Notes under the pieces: generated by a model
The model's input: the letters and a program-made list of their open reading frames with translations, nothing else
Told to the model about the DNA's origin: nothing
Database searches by the model: none
Shown: piece after piece, positions 7,038-15,526 of the stretch
Numbering within the stretch: position 1 is the first letter of the stretch
How the letters are laid out: each line of letters opens with the position of its first letter
From: Pseudomonadota bacterium
GTDB lineage: Bacteria > Pseudomonadota > Alphaproteobacteria > Rhizobiales > Pleomorphomonadaceae
DNA length: 64,000 nucleotides
Reading direction: 5' to 3'
NCBI GenBank assembly: GCA_023436885.1
Contig: JAEZHI010000018.1
Span: forward strand, 1 to 64,000
Made by a program: the position numbers and the translations under genes

Positions 7038-8102
7038 ATGCCCACCCTTTTCGACCCAGTGCGCCTCGGTGCGCTTGAACTCAGCAATCGCATCATCATG
7101 GCGCCGCTCACCCGGGCGCGTGCCACAGCCGATCGTGTCCCGACCGACGTCATGCGGGAGTATTACGAGCAGCGGGCCACGGCTGGCCTCATCCTCACCG
7201 AGGCGACCATCGTAACGCCGAAGGGTGCCGGATACGCCAGCACGCCCGGCATCTATTCCGACGCTCAGGTCGAGGCCTGGAAGCCGATCACCGAGGCGGT
7301 GCATCGCAAGGGCGGCAAGATCGTCATGCAGCTCTGGCACGTCGGGCGCATCTCCGACCCGTCGCTGCTCGATGGCGATCTGCCGGTGGCGCCTAGCGCC
7401 ATCCAGCCAGCGGGTCACGTCAGCCTGCTGCGGCCGCTCCGTCCCTATCCGACGCCGCGCGCGCTCGACATCAGCGAGATTCCGGCTATCGTCGAGGCTT
7501 TCCGCAAGGGCGCCGAGAATGCGCAGAAAGCCGGCTTTGACGGCGTCGAAATTCATGGCGCCAATGGCTATCTGCTCGATCAGTTCCTGCAGGACAAGAC
7601 CAACCAGCGCACCGACGCCTATGGCGGTCCGGTCGAAAATCGCGCTCGCCTGATGCTGGAGGCGGTGGATGCGGCGGTCAGCGTCTGGGGTGCCAGCCGC
7701 GTTGGCCTGCATCTCGCCCCGCGCGGCGACAGCCATGATATTGGCGACAGCGATCCGAAGGCCACGTTCGGCTATGTCGCTCGTGAGGCAGGCAAGCGCG
7801 GTCTCGCGTTCATCTTCACCCGTGAGCATCTCGGCGATGATCGCCTGACGCCGCATCTCAAGGAGCAGTTCGGCGGCGCCTTCATCGCCAACGAAGGCTT
7901 CACCTTCGAGCAAGGTGCAGCGGAAGTCGCTGCCGGCCGGGCCGATGCTGTCGCCTGGGGCAAGGAGTTCATTGCCAATCCGGATCTCGTTGAGCGGTTC
8001 CGGTCTGGCGCGGCGCGCAATCCGCTGGTGCCCGAGACGATCTACGCCGAGGGCGCTGTTGGATACATTGACTATCCGGCGCTTGAAACCGTCACCGCGT
8101 AA
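7038..8102 (+). CDS. Old Yellow Enzyme family alkene reductase (NemA-like)
   Basis: A 354-residue FMN-dependent ene-reductase of the OYE family, which reduces activated C=C bonds and often nitrate esters with NADPH. The TIM-barrel landmarks are present: MAPLTRARA (21-29) with the FMN-contacting threonine, QLWHVGR (98-104), the substrate pair H173/N176 in IHGANGYLLDQFLQ, likely proton donor Y178, and FIANPDL (311-317). Two arginines that contact FMN in OYE1 appear changed: the RLSP-type position is H225 in VGLHLAP and the GR-F position is K309. This looks like a subclade trait rather than decay. The start MPTLFDPV has AGGAG upstream. Confidence 0.9.
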   Translation: MPTLFDPVRLGALELSNRIIMAPLTRARATADRVPTDVMREYYEQRATAGLILTEATIVTPKGAGYASTPGIYSDAQVEAWKPITEAVHRKGGKIVMQLWHVGRISDPSLLDGDLPVAPSAIQPAGHVSLLRPLRPYPTPRALDISEIPAIVEAFRKGAENAQKAGFDGVEIHGANGYLLDQFLQDKTNQRTDAYGGPVENRARLMLEAVDAAVSVWGASRVGLHLAPRGDSHDIGDSDPKATFGYVAREAGKRGLAFIFTREHLGDDRLTPHLKEQFGGAFIANEGFTFEQGAAEVAAGRADAVAWGKEFIANPDLVERFRSGAARNPLVPETIYAEGAVGYIDYPALETVTA

Positions 8103-8293
8103 TCGCCTGACTAGAAACTCTACTGGGGCGGACATCTGGCTTAGCATTCTGCGCTTCCGGTGCTCACGAACCTCAAGTTCGCTCCGCTCCGGTTCTCGAA
8201 TGCGTCGCCATCTGCCTCGCCCCAGCGAGTTTCAAGTCGGGCTCAAAGCAGCGAGCCTTCTACGAAATTACGCCAAACGCTCCCGGGAATAGA

Positions 8294-8512
8294 TCAGTTG
8301 TCTTCAACCTCCTGGCGGTATTCCAGGATGTCGCCGGGCTGGCAGCCGAGCACCTCGCAGATCTTGGCCAGCGTCTCGAAGCGGACGCCGCGCACCTTGC
8401 CGGATTTCAACAGTGACAGGTTGGCCTCGGTGATGCCGATGGCGGCGGCGAGCTCCTTGGAGCGCATCTTGCGCTGCGCCAGGACGACGTCGAGGTTGAC
8501 GATGATCTGCAT
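8294..8512 (-). CDS. XRE-family helix-turn-helix regulator (YozG-like)
   Basis: A 72-residue single-domain HTH protein. The helix-turn-helix (KELAAAIGITEANLSLLKSGK) spans about residues 19-39 and is followed by the conserved VRFETLAKICEVLGCQPGDILEY. Such small Cro/CI-type regulators are typically paired with DUF2975 membrane proteins, as here: it starts three bases after the DUF2975 stop. Autoregulation through the AT-rich palindromes upstream of the pair is likely but inferred. Confidence 0.9.
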   Translation of the reverse strand: MQIIVNLDVVLAQRKMRSKELAAAIGITEANLSLLKSGKVRGVRFETLAKICEVLGCQPGDILEYRQEVEDN

Positions 8513-8515
8513 GGC

Positions 8516-9091
8516 CTAGACGAAACTTCGGTTTTCTTCGGCGAGACCGAGGGCTTCCTGCATCACCAGCGAGAAGACGAGAAACAGGAAGCCGAACATC
8601 AGACCGGCCAGTGCCTGAGAGTCGATGCCGACGGACAGGATGTGATGACCGGGCGGGTTGGCCGATGTCATCAGCAGCGTCACCAACGTCTTGCAGACGA
8701 CGGTGGCTGCGCAGCCGGAGAACGCCAACCAACCGACGCGGCCGAGCCTGCGCGGCACGGTTGGATCGAACACCTTGTTGGCGGCGAACAGCCGGAACAG
8801 CCGCCCGAGTTCGAAGAGCATGGCAACCAGCAGGGAGACCGGCACCATGGCCACCGCGCCAGCGGCTCCCAACACCGTCGAGGAGGGCGTCACCAGGATG
8901 CCATCGACCGATTTGGCGAGCCAGTCGGACAGCGTGCCGTCGAACATCCAGAGACAGGCGGTGGCAATGACGATGAGCGCTGCGGAGGCAAAGCTGGCCC
9001 ATGAGGCGAAGCCGGAAAGCCGCAACAGCCGACGATGACGCGACGCGCCGGCCGGTGGAACGTCGGTTTCGGAGAATGAGAGCTGGGTCAT
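8516..9091 (-). CDS. DUF2975 family membrane protein
   Basis: A 191-residue integral membrane protein with four hydrophobic segments at about 29-50, 72-94, 116-140 and 156-180. The arrangement and the middle section GRLFRLFAANKVFDPTVPRRL match DUF2975, usually encoded with a small XRE regulator, which follows directly. The start MTQLSF is chosen over an ATG 57 bases upstream that would place the operator-like palindromes inside the gene. The function of DUF2975 proteins is unknown. Confidence 0.83.
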   Translation of the reverse strand: MTQLSFSETDVPPAGASRHRRLLRLSGFASWASFASAALIVIATACLWMFDGTLSDWLAKSVDGILVTPSSTVLGAAGAVAMVPVSLLVAMLFELGRLFRLFAANKVFDPTVPRRLGRVGWLAFSGCAATVVCKTLVTLLMTSANPPGHHILSVGIDSQALAGLMFGFLFLVFSLVMQEALGLAEENRSFV

Positions 9092-9110
9092 GATCCATAC
9101 CCTTTCATGT

Positions 9111-9138
9111 CGATAAATTATCGTAATTCGATAATTAA
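9111..9138. promoter_or_regulatory. AT-rich palindromic operator upstream of the DUF2975/XRE pair
   Basis: CGATAAATTATCG (9111-9123) is a 13-bp perfect palindrome, followed at 9129 by a further copy of the half-site CGATAA. It lies 20 bases upstream of the DUF2975 start and is a natural candidate for binding by the co-transcribed XRE regulator. Confidence 0.5.
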
Positions 9139-9144
9139 ATGCCG

Positions 9145-9783
9145 TCAAACGGAAATTCCATCTATCGCTAGGACGACGGTTCTCCCGGCCTCACAAGCCT
9201 CCATGTTCGTGAGATCGAGGCGAATGGTCTGCCCGTTGCGCGGTGGGCGTTTAAGGGCGTTGGCGCCTCCCTGAATCACCAACCGGCCAGCATCCGACAG
9301 GGCGATGATCCGGCTACGGCTGAAGCCGAGTTCGGTCGCCAGCAGCCGATCGAGGCGCGGGCGGATCGGGTAGGGTAGAGCGAGCGCGATCTCGATGACC
9401 GTCGCGCCGGTGCTGCCGCTCGTCACCACCCTGTCGACGTCGATGGCGTCGGATTGCAGGATCATCGAGGTCTTGCGGTGGAGGGCGGCGAGATCGAAGG
9501 CGAGATGACGGATGAAGGCCGGATCGCCCGATCTCAGCGCGGCAAGTTCGCCGGGCGGGATTTCGGCCGCCAGGCGCCGTTCGAAAACCGGACGGTTCCA
9601 GGTGCGATCGCAGTCGTCGCACTTGTAGATCAGCCAGGCGTCGAGGCGTTTGCCATTGGCATTGAGGCGGAGCTTGCCGCTCGGATGAAAGGGCCGGTCG
9701 CCGCCACAGGTGGGGCAGGCGAAGACGGGACGGGGACAGTCGCGCGGAGCAATGGTCCAGCGGACGTAAAGGCGGTCGGACAT
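9145..9783 (-). CDS. DUF1062 domain-containing protein
   Basis: A 212-residue protein. The N-terminal half carries two CxxC pairs, CPTCGG near residue 23 and CDDCDRTWNRP near 55, suggesting a zinc ribbon; the pattern and the continuation match DUF1062. The C-terminal half (FSRSRIIALSDAGRLVI) resembles an S4-like RNA-binding fold. Known members have no assigned function. It is on the same strand as the DUF2975/XRE pair but separated from it by the operator region, so is probably transcribed separately. Confidence 0.8.
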   Translation of the reverse strand: MSDRLYVRWTIAPRDCPRPVFACPTCGGDRPFHPSGKLRLNANGKRLDAWLIYKCDDCDRTWNRPVFERRLAAEIPPGELAALRSGDPAFIRHLAFDLAALHRKTSMILQSDAIDVDRVVTSGSTGATVIEIALALPYPIRPRLDRLLATELGFSRSRIIALSDAGRLVIQGGANALKRPPRNGQTIRLDLTNMEACEAGRTVVLAIDGISV

Positions 9784-10133
9784 GCCAGTGTCTTCCTTGA
9801 CGGAAGTCCAGCGGCGTGGCGGACGAGACCCGACGGGGCGGGCGCGGCTTGGCGAATGCGCGAATTGTCCAGGATGGTCTGCGGCGGGACGCCGACGGCG
9901 GCAAAGCCAGGCCGGTCTCGATCCGCCACCCGATGGACATCAAAAGCCGTTCGGAAACCAGGGTTTCCGATAATGCGGGTGCTGCACGATGAGACCGGCA
10001 TTACAACGGCAAGGCGACGCCTCTTTTGTCCATCAAAGGGAGCGGGTCAATAGCATGGCTATCGTCCGCTGCAACCAGGAAAAGCGGGGCCTGTTACCTT
10101 TGGTTGTCGCCTGTTGCGGCGCTGCCATGGCGG
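9784..10133. other. Intergenic region without a supported gene
   Basis: About 350 bases lie between the start of the DUF1062 gene and the stop of the DMT transporter gene. Several short frames cross it on both strands, but none has a ribosome-binding site or family features. I see no RNA structure or repeat that I can name. Confidence 0.45.
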
Positions 10134-11078
10134 TCACGCCGGCCTGACCCGCCGGGTGGACGCCCACATCAGGCCGAACAGCCCGGTGATGACGCCGAAG
10201 AGCGCGGCGAGTTGATAAGTTTCGGCCGTCGCTCCGAGAAAGGCCATGGACAGCAGCAGCGTGACGGCCGGCGCGGGGACGGTTACCGAGCTTGCGACAG
10301 ACACATCGATGTGGCGCACCGCGTGGAACCAAAGGATCAGCTCGACATAGTAGGCAAGCCCCATGGCGACTGCGAAGGCTTGCGTCATGGGAGCCGTCGT
10401 CGCGGCCAAAACCGCAGCCGGGCCATCGATGATGAGGGTCAGCGGCGTCAGCAACGCGACGACGATGATGAGGCGCGACGTCGTCACCTCGTTTGGTGTC
10501 GCGGCTGTTTTCAGCAGGGCTTCCCTCAGGATCACGTGTGCCACCGCCCACAGCAGCGGGACGGCGAGCGCCGCCGCGAACCAGGGTGACAGGCCGGTCA
10601 TCTGCCAGCGGCCGCCGGTCGCCAGGTGGAACAGCGCGCCGACGATGAGCAGCGTAAACATCAGTTCCATCCGGTTCTTGCGGCGGCCGAACAGCGCCGC
10701 CTCCAGGCTGGCGGCAAGCAGCGGGTAGATTTGCAGGGCGATGGCGGCGTTAATGGCGCCGACCTTCTCGAAGCCCAGTACATAGGCCCAGGCAGCTAGC
10801 GCGAACAACGCGCCGGTGAACAGAGCGGTCGCGATCATTTTCCGGCGCTCGCCTCGCGGTGGGCCTGACCGGAAGAGGCCGCCTTTGCCGGCCCGCGCCT
10901 CAGCAAGGGTGAGCGGCAGCGAGAAGATGAGCTGCCAGACCGAATAGAGCAGGGCGAAGGTGAGTGCGCTCACCCCTGCCGGTCGTGCGCCGACAATCAC
11001 CGGCATGGCACCGAGCAGTATGAGGCAACAAAGGGCTAGCGCCACGCCGATGCGCGGCGTGCCGGTGAAAGTCGTCAT
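10134..11078 (-). CDS. EamA/DMT superfamily transporter
   Basis: A 314-residue inner-membrane protein with about ten hydrophobic helices arranged as two EamA repeats (residues about 10-150 and 165-305), typical of drug/metabolite exporters. It is divergent from an adjacent MocR-type regulator with only 78 bases between starts; in such pairs the regulator usually controls the exporter. The substrate cannot be told from the sequence. Confidence 0.85.
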   Translation of the reverse strand: MTTFTGTPRIGVALALCCLILLGAMPVIVGARPAGVSALTFALLYSVWQLIFSLPLTLAEARAGKGGLFRSGPPRGERRKMIATALFTGALFALAAWAYVLGFEKVGAINAAIALQIYPLLAASLEAALFGRRKNRMELMFTLLIVGALFHLATGGRWQMTGLSPWFAAALAVPLLWAVAHVILREALLKTAATPNEVTTSRLIIVVALLTPLTLIIDGPAAVLAATTAPMTQAFAVAMGLAYYVELILWFHAVRHIDVSVASSVTVPAPAVTLLLSMAFLGATAETYQLAALFGVITGLFGLMWASTRRVRPA

Positions 11079-11120
11079 GGTAGCATCCGAGAGTAAATTG
11101 CTGTGAATGCATTGGTAGGA

Positions 11121-11150
11121 TTGCCTTCGCGTCGATGCAATTTCTATATT
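11121..11150 (+). promoter_or_regulatory. Promoter for a leaderless MocR-type gene
   Basis: TTGCCT (11121-11126) and TATATT (11145-11150) are spaced by 18 bases. The A of the ATG at 11157 is seven bases after the -10, so the transcript probably begins at the start codon. No Shine-Dalgarno is visible before this ATG, which agrees with leaderless translation. Confidence 0.45.
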
Positions 11151-11156
11151 GCCGCC

Positions 11157-12539
11157 ATGGCAATCTGGCGTCCCACTCTCGATTCCGGCAGTTCCAACTT
11201 TGCATCGGCGATCGCCGATGCCATTGCCGCCGATGTCGCGTCGGGGCGATTGGCGGTGGGCGACCGGCTGCCGCCACAGCGCATTCTCGCCTGGGCGCTG
11301 GGCCTCTCACCAAACACCGTGATGCGGGCCTATGACGCGGCCCGGCGACGCGGGTTGGTGGCTGGCGAAGTCGGGCGCGGCACCTACGTTCGGGCGCAAG
11401 CGCCGGCGTTGCCGCGTGGCGGACTGACACCCCTCAGCCGATCTCAAGGCGGTCCAGTAGATTTCTCGCGCAATCTGCCCTTCACCGGGGCGGCGGCTGA
11501 GGAGCTTGCCGCTACGCTAACGGAGCTCGGCAAGGAACCGGGACTGGCTGACTTCCTCGATCGTGGCGAGGAACGGGTGCGGGCACCGCAGCTTGCCGCA
11601 GCGGCCGCCTTTCTGGGGCGCATCGGTCTCGATGCTTCGCCGTCTAACATCACCCTTGTCAATGGTGGCCAGCAAGGCGTGTTCTCGGCGCTGATGGCGC
11701 TTTCGCGCCCCGGCGACGCACTGGTGGTCGAAGCGCTCACCTACCAGCCGGTGATGGCCATGGCGCTTCATCTCGGGCTGCGTCTTGTTCCAGCCGCCAT
11801 GGATGGTGAGGGCGTGCTACCGGATGCGTTCGAGGCCGCCGTTCGGCGCAGCAGCGCTCGCCTCGCCTATCTCATGCCGACGCTGCATACGCCAACCACC
11901 GCCACACTCGGGCTTGAGCGTCGTCGCGAGATCGCCGCCATCGCCGAAAGGCAAGGCGTGACGCTCATCGAGGATGACGTCTTCGGTTTCCTGCCGAGGG
12001 AACGGCCACAGCCGATCGCCGCGCTGGCGCCCGCCCACACGGTGTTCGTGACATCGGTTTCCAAATCAATGGCGCCCGGCCTTCGGGTGGGCTACGTCGC
12101 GGCGCCCGGTCCTGTTCTCGCGGCAATCGAAGCGGCCGTCGCCATCTCGTCCTGGATGCCGCCGCCCTTGATGGCTGAGATCGCCCGCCGCTGGATTGTC
12201 GACGGCACCGGTGCCCGGCTCAACGTAGCGCAGCAGGCACATGCCGCCCGACGGCAACTGATGGCGCGCCGGCTGCTGGGCAACCGTTCCTATTCGGCCC
12301 AACCTGACGGACTGCACCTTTGGCTGCCATTGCCGCCGGAGTGGCAGGTCAGCTCCTTCGTAGCCGCGGCGAACGAGGCCTGCGTGCAGGTCAATGCCGG
12401 CGATCTTTTCGCGGCCGGTACTGACAAACCGTCGGCCGTGCGGCTCTGTCTCAGCTACGAGATGGATGATCGCCGTGTCGAGGACGGACTTGCCGTCATC
12501 GCCCGCCTTCTAGCCGGCGTCGGCTCTATCGTCACCTGA
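11157..12539 (+). CDS. MocR-family (GntR-HTH plus aminotransferase-like) regulator
   Basis: A 460-residue protein with an N-terminal GntR winged helix (residues about 10-80; LPPQRILAWALGLSPNTVMRAYDAARRRGL) and a C-terminal fold-type I aminotransferase domain. In the latter the PLP lysine is probably in FVTSVSKSMAPGLRVGYVAAP, and DDVFGFLP carries the aspartate for the pyridine nitrogen. MocR proteins use PLP or its adducts as effectors. It is divergent from a DMT exporter. A GTG at 11103 is an alternative start but would include the promoter-like elements. Confidence 0.88.
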   Translation: MAIWRPTLDSGSSNFASAIADAIAADVASGRLAVGDRLPPQRILAWALGLSPNTVMRAYDAARRRGLVAGEVGRGTYVRAQAPALPRGGLTPLSRSQGGPVDFSRNLPFTGAAAEELAATLTELGKEPGLADFLDRGEERVRAPQLAAAAAFLGRIGLDASPSNITLVNGGQQGVFSALMALSRPGDALVVEALTYQPVMAMALHLGLRLVPAAMDGEGVLPDAFEAAVRRSSARLAYLMPTLHTPTTATLGLERRREIAAIAERQGVTLIEDDVFGFLPRERPQPIAALAPAHTVFVTSVSKSMAPGLRVGYVAAPGPVLAAIEAAVAISSWMPPPLMAEIARRWIVDGTGARLNVAQQAHAARRQLMARRLLGNRSYSAQPDGLHLWLPLPPEWQVSSFVAAANEACVQVNAGDLFAAGTDKPSAVRLCLSYEMDDRRVEDGLAVIARLLAGVGSIVT

Positions 12540-12721
12540 CGGGTGGAAACTTCGACGGGATCCACCGCCTCGGCCCTCGAGGGGGACGTTAGGAACATTT
12601 TTTTGTGAAATTTACAATCTTTGGTAATTGTTGGGGCGTAATCTGAAGACTTTCTCTTGCTTCGCAGCACCCGAAAGCCGGGGTTTCTCCAAACAATCGT
12701 TCGATTTAGGGGGAGCGTATC

Positions 12722-14098
12722 ATGGGATCCAGTCACAAAGCGCAACCGGAAGTGCAGCCCATCGCCCTGGTCGGGAGTGAGCCTTCGCGGGGCGACTCGA
12801 AAGCAGAGACACGCGAATACCAGGCGGAAATCACCGGGCTTAAAGCGCAAATCTCCCACTACAGGGCAGCATTCGACAATATTTCGCAGGGTGTCTGCGC
12901 GTTCGACGGTTCCCGCAAACTGGTCTTTTGCAATAACCGTTACGCCGAAATCTACCGCCTGACACCCGATCAGGTGCGCGCGGGCACACCTCTTCGCGAG
13001 ATTATTGAAGCACGGTGCGCTGTCGGAACGTCGCCTGTGTCTCCGGAGGAGTATCTGCGTCTGGAGGCGGAAATAAGCGCCCCAGGGGTTCCGACATCCA
13101 GGCTCACCGAGCTTCCTGACGGCCGTCTCATCTATATTTCGAACAAGGGCACGCTCGGTGGCGGTTGGGTTTCGACGCATGAAGACGTGACCGAGATCAC
13201 GACTGCCCGCGCCCGGGCGTCAGAGCGCATCTCGTTGCAGCTCCTGATCGATCTCGTCCCCGACTACTTGTGGGTCAAGGACACCGAGGGCCGCTTCGTT
13301 GTCGTGAACCGGGCTCTTGCAATCGATACGCGCTATCCTCGTACGAGCGACATGATCGGGACGAGCGACGCGCAGCTTCACGCCCCGGAAATTGCCCAGG
13401 AGTTCCGAGCGATCGAAGTCGAGATCATGCGGAGCGGCCTTCCCATGGTCGATCGGGAAGAACTCGTCACCGATGCCGCCGGCGCCAAGAAATGGATATC
13501 TTCGACCAAGGTTCCACTTCGTAATGATCGCAACGAGGTAATCGGCCTGGTGGGTATCGCACGCGATATCACGGCTCGGAAACTAGCCTCGGGCTTGCAG
13601 GCCGGACAGATCAAGATACTCGAAGCGATCGTTGCGGACGCGCCCTTGGAGGACGTGCTCGATCAGGTGGTTCTGCTGGCGGAATCCCAGAGCGTTGGCC
13701 TGTTCTGCTCCATACTTTTGCTTGATGCCGACGGCGTCACCTTGCGGCGTGGGGCGGCGCCCAGTGTTTCGGAGCCGTTCCTGGGGGCTACAAAAGGCAT
13801 ACGGGTGGGACCCTACAACGCATCTTGCGGGGCGGCTGCCCATCGGCGCGAAATGGTGGTCGTGTCCGACATCCTGAGCGATCCCCTTTGGAACGATTAC
13901 AGGCAGATGGCAAGCGCGCATGGCTTCCGTTCGTGCTGGTCGACGCCGATCATTTCGCGGAAAGGCGAAGTTCTGGGGACTTTCGCCATGTATTCACGGT
14001 CAGTGCGGGAGCCCGTCAAGGCCGAGTATCAGCTGATCGAGTTTGCCGCGCGCCTCGCCGAGATCGCGATCGAGAGAGCTCGAACCGCCGCCACTTGA
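12722..14098 (+). CDS. PAS-PAS-GAF sensor protein lacking an output domain
   Basis: A 458-residue cytoplasmic protein with a short coiled segment (residues about 30-48), a PAS domain of the PAS_7 type (about 48-160, AAFDNISQGVCAFDG), a second PAS (about 170-290, LIDLVPDYLWVKDTEGRF, ending in IARDITARK), and a GAF domain (about 300-455; SCGAAAHRREMVVVSDILSDPLW). There is no histidine kinase, GGDEF or EAL domain; the gene stops right after the GAF. I find no such domain in the following 225 bases in any frame, so this is not a simple recent frameshift. GGGGGA precedes the ATG. The ligand is unknown. Confidence 0.82.
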   Translation: MGSSHKAQPEVQPIALVGSEPSRGDSKAETREYQAEITGLKAQISHYRAAFDNISQGVCAFDGSRKLVFCNNRYAEIYRLTPDQVRAGTPLREIIEARCAVGTSPVSPEEYLRLEAEISAPGVPTSRLTELPDGRLIYISNKGTLGGGWVSTHEDVTEITTARARASERISLQLLIDLVPDYLWVKDTEGRFVVVNRALAIDTRYPRTSDMIGTSDAQLHAPEIAQEFRAIEVEIMRSGLPMVDREELVTDAAGAKKWISSTKVPLRNDRNEVIGLVGIARDITARKLASGLQAGQIKILEAIVADAPLEDVLDQVVLLAESQSVGLFCSILLLDADGVTLRRGAAPSVSEPFLGATKGIRVGPYNASCGAAAHRREMVVVSDILSDPLWNDYRQMASAHGFRSCWSTPIISRKGEVLGTFAMYSRSVREPVKAEYQLIEFAARLAEIAIERARTAAT

Positions 14099-14325
14099 TG
14101 TAGGGAGAGTTTGGAGTGGAGGGTTTAGGGTAGTTGCGCCGTCACGAGGTGGCACGCAGTTCCGCTCTAAGGGATCGGTTCCCATTTTTGTTGTGCCCCT
14201 TCTGGTGGTGCGAGGCCCTCATGCCGCCCCACGCCAGAGGCTTGATGATCCATTATTGTCCGTAACCAGCGGGCATTGTCTGGTCGCGCCTGTACAAACC
14301 ATGAACACGCCGGTAGCGTGGGGTC

Positions 14326-14841
14326 ATGACCACTGTGACGCGAATCATCGGCATCGATCCGGGCCTCAGGCGCACCGGTTGGGGTGTCATCGACAGCCTC
14401 GGAAACTCGGTGCGCTTCGTGGCGTCCGGGTCGGTAACCTCCAATGGCGACATGGATCTGGCTTCGCGGCTCGTGCAGATCCACGATGGGCTCGACGCGG
14501 TGCTGCATCAATATCAGCCGGACGAGGCGGCCATCGAGCAAACCTTCGTCAACAAGGACGCGGCGGCGACGCTGAAGCTCGGCCAGGCACGTGGCGTGGC
14601 GCTCCTGGTGCCGGCCCGGCGCGGTCTGCCGGTCGCCGAATACGCACCCAACGCGGTGAAGAAGGCGATCGTCGGTGCCGGCCATGCGGAAAAGAGCCAA
14701 ATCCGCGTCATGGTCAAAGTGTTGATGCCAAAGGCCACCTTTGACAGCGACGATGCGGCCGACGCGCTTGCCATAGCGCTGACCCATGGCCATCATCGTG
14801 GATCGGTGGTGGGGCGATTGGCAAAACTGGCAGCGGGCTGA
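14326..14841 (+). CDS. ruvC: Holliday junction endodeoxyribonuclease RuvC
   Basis: A 171-residue RuvC, the dimeric resolvase cutting Holliday junctions with RuvAB. Catalytic acidic residues are visible: IIGIDPGLRRTGWG (D11), the glutamate in AAIEQTFVNKDAAATLKLGQARG, and the C-terminal DSDDAADALAIALTH. Its stop is 17 bases before ruvA. I see no clear LexA box of the alphaproteobacterial GTTC-N7-GTTC type upstream. Confidence 0.97.
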   Translation: MTTVTRIIGIDPGLRRTGWGVIDSLGNSVRFVASGSVTSNGDMDLASRLVQIHDGLDAVLHQYQPDEAAIEQTFVNKDAAATLKLGQARGVALLVPARRGLPVAEYAPNAVKKAIVGAGHAEKSQIRVMVKVLMPKATFDSDDAADALAIALTHGHHRGSVVGRLAKLAAG

Positions 14842-14858
14842 GGGCGGGGGAAGCGACG

Positions 14859-15476
14859 ATGATCGGCAAGCTCAAGGGGTTGGTGGACAGTTTTGGCGAC
14901 GACTGGATGATTCTTGACGTCAACGGCGTCGGCTATCAGGTCTATTGTTCGTCGCGCACGTTGCAGCGGCTGCCGAAGGCGGGCGAGGCGGCGACACTCT
15001 CCATCGAAACCATGGTCCGCGAGGACATGATCCGCCTTTATGGCTTCTCCAACGACATCGAGCGTGAATGGTTCCGTCTGCTGCTGACGGTGCAGGGCGT
15101 CGGCGCCAAGGTGGCGCTCGGCGTTCTCTCGGTGCTCGATCCAGGCCAACTGGCGACGGCTATTTCCATGCGCGATCTGACGGCCATTTCGCGGGCGCCT
15201 GGTGTCGGCAAGCGCGTCGCAGAGCGCATCGCCACCGAGCTCAAGGACAAGGCGCCGGCCTTTGCCGATGCTGATCCGTCGGTCATCCGCATTGCTTCCG
15301 ACGTTGCCGAGGCGCGCGTCTCGGGTCCGGTGGCCGAAGCGGTGTCTGCGCTGGTCAATCTCGGTTATGCGCAGTTGCAGGCTGCGGCCGCAGTGCAGGC
15401 CGCGGCCAAGGCGTCCGGCAGCGAAGCGACCACCACCCAGTTGATCCGCCAGGGTCTCAAGGAACTTGCGCGCTGA
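14859..15476 (+). CDS. ruvA: Holliday junction branch migration protein RuvA
   Basis: A 205-residue RuvA that binds Holliday junctions and loads RuvB. Domain I (OB fold) begins MIGKLKGLVDSFGDDWMILD, domain II carries the two helix-hairpin-helix motifs (LLTVQGVGAKVALGVLS, AISRAPGVGKRVAERIATEL), and the C-terminal RuvB-binding domain (AVSALVNLGYAQLQA) is intact. GGGGG lies upstream. ruvB, which normally follows, is not present; an SDR gene comes next instead. Confidence 0.97.
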   Translation: MIGKLKGLVDSFGDDWMILDVNGVGYQVYCSSRTLQRLPKAGEAATLSIETMVREDMIRLYGFSNDIEREWFRLLLTVQGVGAKVALGVLSVLDPGQLATAISMRDLTAISRAPGVGKRVAERIATELKDKAPAFADADPSVIRIASDVAEARVSGPVAEAVSALVNLGYAQLQAAAAVQAAAKASGSEATTTQLIRQGLKELAR

Positions 15477-15526
15477 CGCGGAGTTTTCGGGGCTGGTCGA
15501 TAGTTCGAAAAAATCGGGAGGTCGCC

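Noticed and set aside
8103..8293. Possible tRNA after the ene-reductase gene
   Set aside because: A GGTTCTCGAAT-like stretch is present but no acceptor or anticodon stems can be drawn.
9314..9943. A 209-codon minus-strand open frame overlapping the DUF1062 gene
   Set aside because: Arg/Pro/Ser-rich out-of-frame product; the DUF1062 frame has CxxC motifs and a normal composition.
14099..14325. LexA (SOS) box upstream of ruvC
   Set aside because: GTTC copies occur, but not with the seven-base spacing of the alphaproteobacterial box.
14099..14325. Frameshifted effector domain following the PAS-PAS-GAF gene
   Set aside because: No GGDEF, EAL or kinase motif is seen in any frame of this gap.
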